Below the pieces are notes generated by a model. That model worked only from the letters and a program-made list of their open reading frames with translations, did no database searches and had not been told where the DNA came from. From contig NZ_DJUR01000023.1 in assembly GCF_002440555.1 (NCBI RefSeq), positions 39,299 through 69,416 of the forward strand: 30,118 nucleotides of DNA, given 5' to 3'. The position numbers were made by a program, and so were the translations under genes. Of this stretch, positions 25,604 through 30,118 are shown piece by piece. Each line of letters opens with the position of its first letter. The first letter of the stretch is position 1. The DNA comes from Aerococcus sp. UBA6277. Lineage in GTDB: Bacteria > Bacillota > Bacilli > Lactobacillales > Aerococcaceae.

Positions 25604-26491
25604 ATGGTAGAAAAGGTACGCGTGAAAGTTCCGGCAACTTCAGCCAATATGGGGCCCGGCTTTGATTCAATCGGTGTTGCCGTTACCCTATATTTAACGG
25701 TGGATATTCTTAACCCTAGTGAACAATGGCAAATTGACCATGACCTAGGCGAAGGGATTCCAACTGACGCATCCAACATGGTGATTGAAACGATTTTACG
25801 GTTTGCACCGGATGCCCAACCACATCATTTAACTATGACCAGTGATATCCCGACAGCTCGTGGTTTAGGGTCGTCATCTTCAGCTATTGTGGCGGGTATT
25901 GCCATTGCTGAGATTCTAGCGGGTGCAACTTGGTCAATGGATGAAAAGATTAACATGGCTAACGAAATCGAGGGCCACCCGGATAATATTGCCCCAGCTT
26001 TAGCAGGTGGTTTGGTGGTGTCAGTCGCTATGGATTTAACCCATGTATTATGGACAAAATCGCTATTGGATGATGTGCATTTTATTGCGACTGTTCCTAA
26101 TAGAGAGTTGTTAACTAAAGAAGCAAGAGCCGTTTTGCCGAAAGAGTTGGTGTTTGCAGACGCAGTTCGGGCGAATGGTATCGGTAATGTCTTCGTGAGC
26201 AAGTTGTTAGAAGGGGACATTGAAGCAGTAGGCACCTTGATGGAGATGGATCAATTACATGAACCGTTTCGGGCGAAATTAGTCCCAGAATTAGGGCAAA
26301 TCCGCCAAGCTTTGTCAACAGTTGACGGGGTATACGGGACTTACCTATCAGGTGCCGGCCCAACTATTATGACCCTTGTCCAAGCTTCTGCCTCAGATCA
26401 GATTGTTGAAGCCATCGGCCAATTAAATCTTGACGCACAGATAAAGACACTTGACTTTGCCTCAGATGGGGTTATAGTAGAGGATATGTGA
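25604..26491 (+). CDS. thrB: Homoserine kinase
   Basis: Phosphorylates homoserine on the way to threonine; 295 aa, GHMP kinase family. N-terminal VPATSANMGPGFDS, the ATP loop PTARGLGSSSSA (83-93) and the late YGTYLSGAGPT motif are complete. ATG 25604 follows AGGTGA near the hom stop; a GTG directly at the hom stop (25595) is less likely. There is no thrC in the window. A strong terminator follows at once. Confidence 0.95.
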   Translation: MVEKVRVKVPATSANMGPGFDSIGVAVTLYLTVDILNPSEQWQIDHDLGEGIPTDASNMVIETILRFAPDAQPHHLTMTSDIPTARGLGSSSSAIVAGIAIAEILAGATWSMDEKINMANEIEGHPDNIAPALAGGLVVSVAMDLTHVLWTKSLLDDVHFIATVPNRELLTKEARAVLPKELVFADAVRANGIGNVFVSKLLEGDIEAVGTLMEMDQLHEPFRAKLVPELGQIRQALSTVDGVYGTYLSGAGPTIMTLVQASASDQIVEAIGQLNLDAQIKTLDFASDGVIVEDM

Positions 26492-26506
26492 TTTTAGACG
26501 ATTGAT

Positions 26507-26549
26507 AATGTTACGAGCATGTCAGACTGATATGCTCGTAGCATTTTTT
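26507..26549 (+). terminator. hom-thrB terminator
   Basis: TGTTACGAGCAT (26509-26520) pairs with ATGCTCGTAGCA (26532-26543) with one G-U and an 11-nt loop, followed by six T. Confidence 0.9.
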
Positions 26550-26653
26550 GTTGCTTTGCTTTTTAGAAAAGGCTGCTGATCGCCTACTGGGCTTGCAGCA
26601 TTTTACCAAAAGTTTATGCTTATAAAACAAGCGGTGAATCGGCTTCTGCATAA

Positions 26654-26682
26654 GTGAATCAAGGGGCTGCTTATGGTATACT
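26654..26682 (+). promoter_or_regulatory. Promoter of the yqeG operon
   Basis: GTGAAT (26654-26659, weak -35), 17 bases, TATACT (26677-26682) with a TGG in front (extended -10). The reading frame open at 26654 overlaps this promoter, which supports the downstream start of yqeG. Confidence 0.6.
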
Positions 26683-26707
26683 ATTCATGAAATTAAGGGA
26701 GGCCGGC

Positions 26708-27238
26708 ATGAAAAAAGACTATTTTAAACCAACCTGGATGATAGAACGTATCTATCAATTGACACCTGACCAATTAGCCAAACATAATATCAAAGGCGTA
26801 ATCACCGACCTGGATAACACCTTGATTGCATGGAATAACCCGGATGGGACACCTGAATTGCGTGCTTGGTTAAAAATAATGAAAGATGCGGGGATACCTG
26901 TTGTCATCTTATCCAATAACCATCATGGTCGCGTCAAACGTGTAGCTGACCAGTTAGGGGTGCTCTTTACCTCAGACGCTAAAAAACCTTCTCGTAGAGG
27001 GTTTAGACGGGCTATTGACATGCTTGGTGTCAGTCAGGATGAAGTAGTCATTGTTGGTGACCAACTTTTAACCGATGTTTTTGGTGGTAACCGTCTAGGC
27101 ATTCGCAGCATCTTGGTCATGCCATTAGTTGAAACAGACTTGGTATGGACCCTATTAAATCGTAAAATTGAAAAATTCTTATTCAAGAGAATTGAAAAGA
27201 AACATCCCGACTTGAAGTGGAGGAATAATATTGTCTAA
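26708..27238 (+). CDS. yqeG: YqeG family HAD-type phosphatase
   Basis: 176-aa HAD subfamily IIIA protein. Motif I D34-L-D36-N-T in VITDLDNTLIAW, motif II VVILSNN, a lysine in the SDAKKPS segment and motif III VIVGDQLLTDVFGGNR are all present. Family members dephosphorylate small phosphates (phosphatidylglycerophosphate in some lineages), but the substrate here is not known. ATG 26708 follows GGGAGG. The yqeH start lies inside its last codons, so the two are translationally coupled. Confidence 0.92.
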   Translation: MKKDYFKPTWMIERIYQLTPDQLAKHNIKGVITDLDNTLIAWNNPDGTPELRAWLKIMKDAGIPVVILSNNHHGRVKRVADQLGVLFTSDAKKPSRRGFRRAIDMLGVSQDEVVIVGDQLLTDVFGGNRLGIRSILVMPLVETDLVWTLLNRKIEKFLFKRIEKKHPDLKWRNNIV

Positions 27239-28358
27239 CGAAGAAACACTATATTGCGTTGGTTGCGGTGCTGAAATTCAGACTGACCAACCAGACAAAC
27301 GCGGGTACACGCCGCAATCTGCCTACCAGAAAGGTATCGAATCAGGTTTGTTATACTGCCAACGTTGTTTTAAATTGCGTCATTATAATACCCTTGAGAA
27401 AGTATCCACATCTGCAGATGAATTTTTAGCCATCTTAAATACCCTTAGCGAAAAAGATGCCCTTATCGTTAACGTGATTGACATCTTTGACGTAGCAGGC
27501 TCTTTAATCAACGGCCTAAACCGTTTTGCAGGGACTAACCCCATCCTAATGGTTGCCAACAAGATGGACGCTATTCCGAAGGCAGTGAAACACAGTCGGA
27601 TTGAAAATTGGTTGCGTAAATACTTGAAAGATAATGGGGTTAAAGTGGATGACTTAATCCTTACTTCAGCTAAAAAGCGGGCGAATATTGACGACTTATT
27701 AGCGAAAATCGATGAAATGCGTGATGGTCGTGATGTTTATGTGATTGGTATGGCTAATGTTGGAAAATCTTCATTGATCAACCGGATTCTTCAAGCCACA
27801 GGTGTTGAAGCGGATGTCATTACAACTAGTCAGTTCCCAGGAACGACCTTAGATTTAATCGATATTCCTTTTGACGATGCAGAGGGTAATGAAGCTAGCT
27901 TAATTGATACACCAGGAATCATTAACCCAGGACAGATGACTGCTATTTTAGAAGGAAAAGAATTGGTGGACGCCTTACCGAATAAAGAAATCAAGCCTGT
28001 GACTTTCCAACTGAATCCAGAACAAACATTGTTCTTTGGTGGCTTAGCGCGTCTTGATTTTATTGCTGGTGAACGGACCTCATTTACCCTGTATAAGTCA
28101 GGTCAAATCAAACCACATCGCCGTAAGTTAGCGGGTTCAGACGAATTTTACCAAGAGCATCTTGGTGGGATTTTACAACCGCCTTACCCAGAAAATGTGG
28201 CCAATTTCCCAGGACTGGTCCGCAAAGAATTCTCAATCAAAACACCAACAGATATCGTATTTCCAGGTTTAGGATGGGTTTCAGTTAGTGACCCAGTTCA
28301 AATCGCCGCTTACGTACCAAAGGGTATTGATATTATCACCAGAGAAAAATTAATCTAG
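27231..28358 (+). CDS. yqeH: Ribosome biogenesis GTPase YqeH
   Basis: 375-aa circularly permuted GTPase needed for 30S subunit assembly. A zinc finger C9-X2-C12 ... C43-X2-C46 comes first; then the G motifs appear in permuted order: NKMD (G4), TSAKK (G5), GMANVGKSS (G1), GTT (G2) and DTPG (G3), with a C-terminal RNA-binding region. Start is TTG at 27231 with GTGGAGG upstream; it overlaps the yqeG stop by 8 bases. No ATG nearby would keep the zinc finger. Confidence 0.95.
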   Translation: MSNEETLYCVGCGAEIQTDQPDKRGYTPQSAYQKGIESGLLYCQRCFKLRHYNTLEKVSTSADEFLAILNTLSEKDALIVNVIDIFDVAGSLINGLNRFAGTNPILMVANKMDAIPKAVKHSRIENWLRKYLKDNGVKVDDLILTSAKKRANIDDLLAKIDEMRDGRDVYVIGMANVGKSSLINRILQATGVEADVITTSQFPGTTLDLIDIPFDDAEGNEASLIDTPGIINPGQMTAILEGKELVDALPNKEIKPVTFQLNPEQTLFFGGLARLDFIAGERTSFTLYKSGQIKPHRRKLAGSDEFYQEHLGGILQPPYPENVANFPGLVRKEFSIKTPTDIVFPGLGWVSVSDPVQIAAYVPKGIDIITREKLI

Positions 28359-28472
28359 ATTTTATTCGCGGTAAAAGTCGCATAGCCTATCAGCTAGTGT
28401 AAAAATCGGGTTTGAGCCTGCTGAAATGAAAGGCCGGCTCTCACACCCTAATGTGAAAGGAGACTATTCATT
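28359..28472. other. Structured gap between yqeH and yhbY
   Basis: 114 bases without a gene. TGAGCC (about 28413) can pair with GGCTCTCA (28436-28443), and the reverse strand carries GGTGTGAGAGCC, the same GGTGTGAGA that begins the spacer after prfC. No T run follows, so it is not a terminator. In many relatives aroE or nothing lies at this position. Confidence 0.35.
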
Positions 28473-28781
28473 TTGAATAATAAACAAAAGAAATTTTTAC
28501 GTAAAGAAGCCCATCATTTGAACCCCGTAGCCAATATTGGTAAAAACGGTTTATCAGAAGAATTTATGGTGCAAATTGATGAAGTCCTAGAAAAACGTGA
28601 GTTGATTAAGGTACATTTATTACAAAATACAGATGAGGAAACTAACGAAGCAGCAGCGGAAATCGCTGAGGCAGTAGATGCGTTTGTTGTCCAAACAATT
28701 GGTCGTGTGATTACTTTATACCGTCCTTCATCTGAAGCTAAGTATCAAGAACTCTCAGCGCAAGTAAAAGCTTTAGGCTAA
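28473..28781 (+). CDS. yhbY: YhbY/YqeI family RNA-binding protein
   Basis: 102-aa CRM-domain protein that binds pre-50S ribosomes in the family. Conserved N-terminus KQKKFLRKEAHHLNPVANIGKNGL and the GRVITLYR ending are visible. Start is TTG at 28473 with AAAGGAG at 28457-28463; no ATG exists before the conserved part. It sits between yqeH and nadD as in Bacillus. Confidence 0.93.
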   Translation: MNNKQKKFLRKEAHHLNPVANIGKNGLSEEFMVQIDEVLEKRELIKVHLLQNTDEETNEAAAEIAEAVDAFVVQTIGRVITLYRPSSEAKYQELSAQVKALG

Positions 28782-28797
28782 TTACAGGAGGCAAATT

Positions 28798-29460
28798 GTG
28801 GCAAAGGTATCATTTTTAGATCAAGAACATGTTCGTTTGATAAATGAACCAGAGACAGAATTAGCGTTTGAAGACAATCCCCATAAACGGATTGGCATTC
28901 TTGGGGGGACCTTTAACCCCATCCATAACGGGCATTTATTGATGGCTGAACAAGTTTATGACAAATTGAAATTGGATGAAGTATGGTTTATGCCAAACAA
29001 GAAGCCACCCCATGCGGAAACCAAAGAAACCTTAGATGACGCCTACCGGGTAGATATGATTGAATTGGCGATCCAAGATAATCCACATTTTCGTCTAGAA
29101 GCAATTGAACTCGACCGGGTAGGGAAATCTTACACGGTGGATACTATGGAGATTTTAACAACTTTGTATCCAACTTATGAGTTTTACTTCATCATCGGTG
29201 CTGATATGATCGAAAACTTACCTAAATGGCACCGGATTGATGATTTGATTAAGATGGTGCATTTTGTAGGTGTCGGCCGTGAGGGATATCAAAATGATAC
29301 GGACTATCCATTGATTTTTGTAGACGCTGAAGGAATGACTGTGTCCTCAACAGGAATCAGAAAAGCAGTAGCAGATAAGGCTTCTATCCGATATCTGACG
29401 CCAACAGCTGTAGCTGCCTATATACAGGAAAAGGGGTTATATCAAGCACATGAAAGATAG
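28798..29460 (+). CDS. nadD: Nicotinate-nucleotide adenylyltransferase
   Basis: Makes deamido-NAD from nicotinate mononucleotide and ATP; 220 aa. GGTFNPIHNGH (36-46) is the nucleotidyl-transferase signature and SSTGIRK the second one. About 30 N-terminal residues precede the catalytic domain, seen in other Lactobacillales; they are retained because GTG 28798 has CAGGAGG in front. Its product pathway leads to the NAD used by nadK in the same window. It overlaps yqeK by 11 bases. Confidence 0.94.
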   Translation: MAKVSFLDQEHVRLINEPETELAFEDNPHKRIGILGGTFNPIHNGHLLMAEQVYDKLKLDEVWFMPNKKPPHAETKETLDDAYRVDMIELAIQDNPHFRLEAIELDRVGKSYTVDTMEILTTLYPTYEFYFIIGADMIENLPKWHRIDDLIKMVHFVGVGREGYQNDTDYPLIFVDAEGMTVSSTGIRKAVADKASIRYLTPTAVAAYIQEKGLYQAHER

Positions 29461-30088
29461 AAAATTAAATCCGGATTTAATCAATATTCAACGGGATGAA
29501 CTTGAAAAATTACTGCAGGCTCGTTTAACCAACAAGCGATATAAACACGTTTTGCGGGTTGAAGAAACAGCAATTCAACTAGCTGAACTATACCCTGAAG
29601 CGGACGTAGATAAGGCCAGTATAGCAGCCTTACTCCATGATTATGCCAAAGATGACAGTGAAACCCACTTGGCTGAGTTTAAAGACTATCCAGGTTACAA
29701 CCCAGAGTGGTTAAATTACGGATCTGCCATCTGGCATGGTCCACTAGCCGCTATGATCGCTGATACCCAGTTTGGGGTCAAAGATGAAGATATCTTAAAG
29801 GCTGTTTGGGTTCATACTATTGGGGGTTATGACATGACCCTAAATCAAAAAATCTTGTTTATTGCTGACTATATTGAACCAAGTCGTGATTTTAAAGGCG
29901 TTGAAAAAGCACGGGAACTAGCTAAAACTGACTTAGATGCCGCAGTAGACTTCAAAATCAAGCGATCCATTGTGCATTTGGTTGAATCAGGCCGTCAAGT
30001 ATACCCAGAAACCATTGCAATCTATAATGATTGGGTCAAAAGATATAACAATAAAAAACGAATAAGAATAAGTAATCAGACTAAGTAA
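29450..30088 (+). CDS. yqeK: YqeK, HD-domain Ap4A hydrolase
   Basis: 212-aa metal-dependent HD-domain protein; family members split diadenosine tetraphosphate symmetrically into two ADP. H33 in YKHVLRVE, H63-D64 in LLHDYAKDD, the WHG and HT segments and a late IADYIEPSR give the metal-binding set. ATG 29450 lies inside the end of nadD and its ribosome binding site is weak (GGGGTT), which suggests coupled translation. Confidence 0.93.
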   Translation: MKDRKLNPDLINIQRDELEKLLQARLTNKRYKHVLRVEETAIQLAELYPEADVDKASIAALLHDYAKDDSETHLAEFKDYPGYNPEWLNYGSAIWHGPLAAMIADTQFGVKDEDILKAVWVHTIGGYDMTLNQKILFIADYIEPSRDFKGVEKARELAKTDLDAAVDFKIKRSIVHLVESGRQVYPETIAIYNDWVKRYNNKKRIRISNQTK

Positions 30089-30108
30089 GCAATAATAAAG
30101 GAGTATTT

Positions 30109-30118
30109 ATGACTAAAA
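30109..30118 (+). CDS. rsfS: Start of the next gene, by synteny rsfS
   Basis: Only the codons ATG ACT AAA plus one base are present, with AAAGGAG ahead. In yqeG-yqeK operons the next gene is rsfS (ribosomal silencing factor), so the name is by position alone. Confidence 0.5.

Noticed and set aside
1..30118. CRISPR array, mobile element, defence island or other novel multi-gene system
   Set aside because: No direct repeat series, transposase, integrase, restriction or toxin-antitoxin gene was seen; all large ORFs belong to known housekeeping families.

Overview
This window is about 30 kb of core chromosome from a low-GC Gram-positive bacterium of the order Lactobacillales. I would guess an Aerococcaceae or Carnobacteriaceae member, but the sequence alone does not settle the genus. 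Support comes from the gene order coiA-pepF-spxH-yjbK // relQ-nadK-rluE-mgtE, which resembles the yjbF-yjbO region of Bacillus; from the yqeG-yqeH-yhbY-nadD-yqeK-(rsfS) operon; from a CtsR-type ClpE, a methionine T-box and an L-lysine-type MurE; and from AGGAGG-like ribosome binding sites throughout. I found no rRNA, tRNA, CRISPR array, prophage, insertion sequence or defence island.

Left part (1-9636). The decayed 3' end of an MFS transporter gene lies behind an apparently intact promoter. Then come the competence gene coiA and the peptidase gene pepF (+), facing spxH (ClpXP adaptor for Spx) and a CYTH-domain gene (-). Divergent from these is a run of relQ (small alarmone synthetase), nadK (NAD kinase), a pseudouridine synthase gene and mgtE (Mg2+ channel).

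Middle part (9637-18700). A methionine T-box riboswitch precedes metA (homoserine O-acyltransferase), with tpx (thiol peroxidase) directly downstream. ndk faces tpx across a long hairpin. Next are a YghU-like glutathione transferase gene, a gene-poor stretch of about 580 bases, a GNAT acetyltransferase gene, prfC (peptide release factor 3) and clpE with a CtsR-like operator in its promoter.

Right part (18700-30118). ptsH-ptsI (general PTS proteins) are followed by a lipid-type GT4 glycosyltransferase gene, a ykuJ-like gene, murE, hom-thrB (threonine branch), and the yqeG-yqeH-yhbY-nadD-yqeK ribosome-assembly and NAD operon. The window ends in the first codons of the next gene, by synteny rsfS.

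Functionally this is housekeeping: stress proteolysis (SpxH, ClpE), redox defence (Tpx, GST), nucleotide and cofactor metabolism (RelQ, NadK, NadD, Ndk, YqeK), aspartate-family amino acids (MetA, Hom, ThrB), cell wall (MurE) and carbon uptake (HPr, Enzyme I). I did not find a convincing undescribed multi-gene system. The most interesting points are regulatory: a Met T-box that appears to control a peroxidase as well as metA, a window-wide use of extended -10 promoters, a slippage-prone AAT tract inside clpE, and a few structured intergenic elements.
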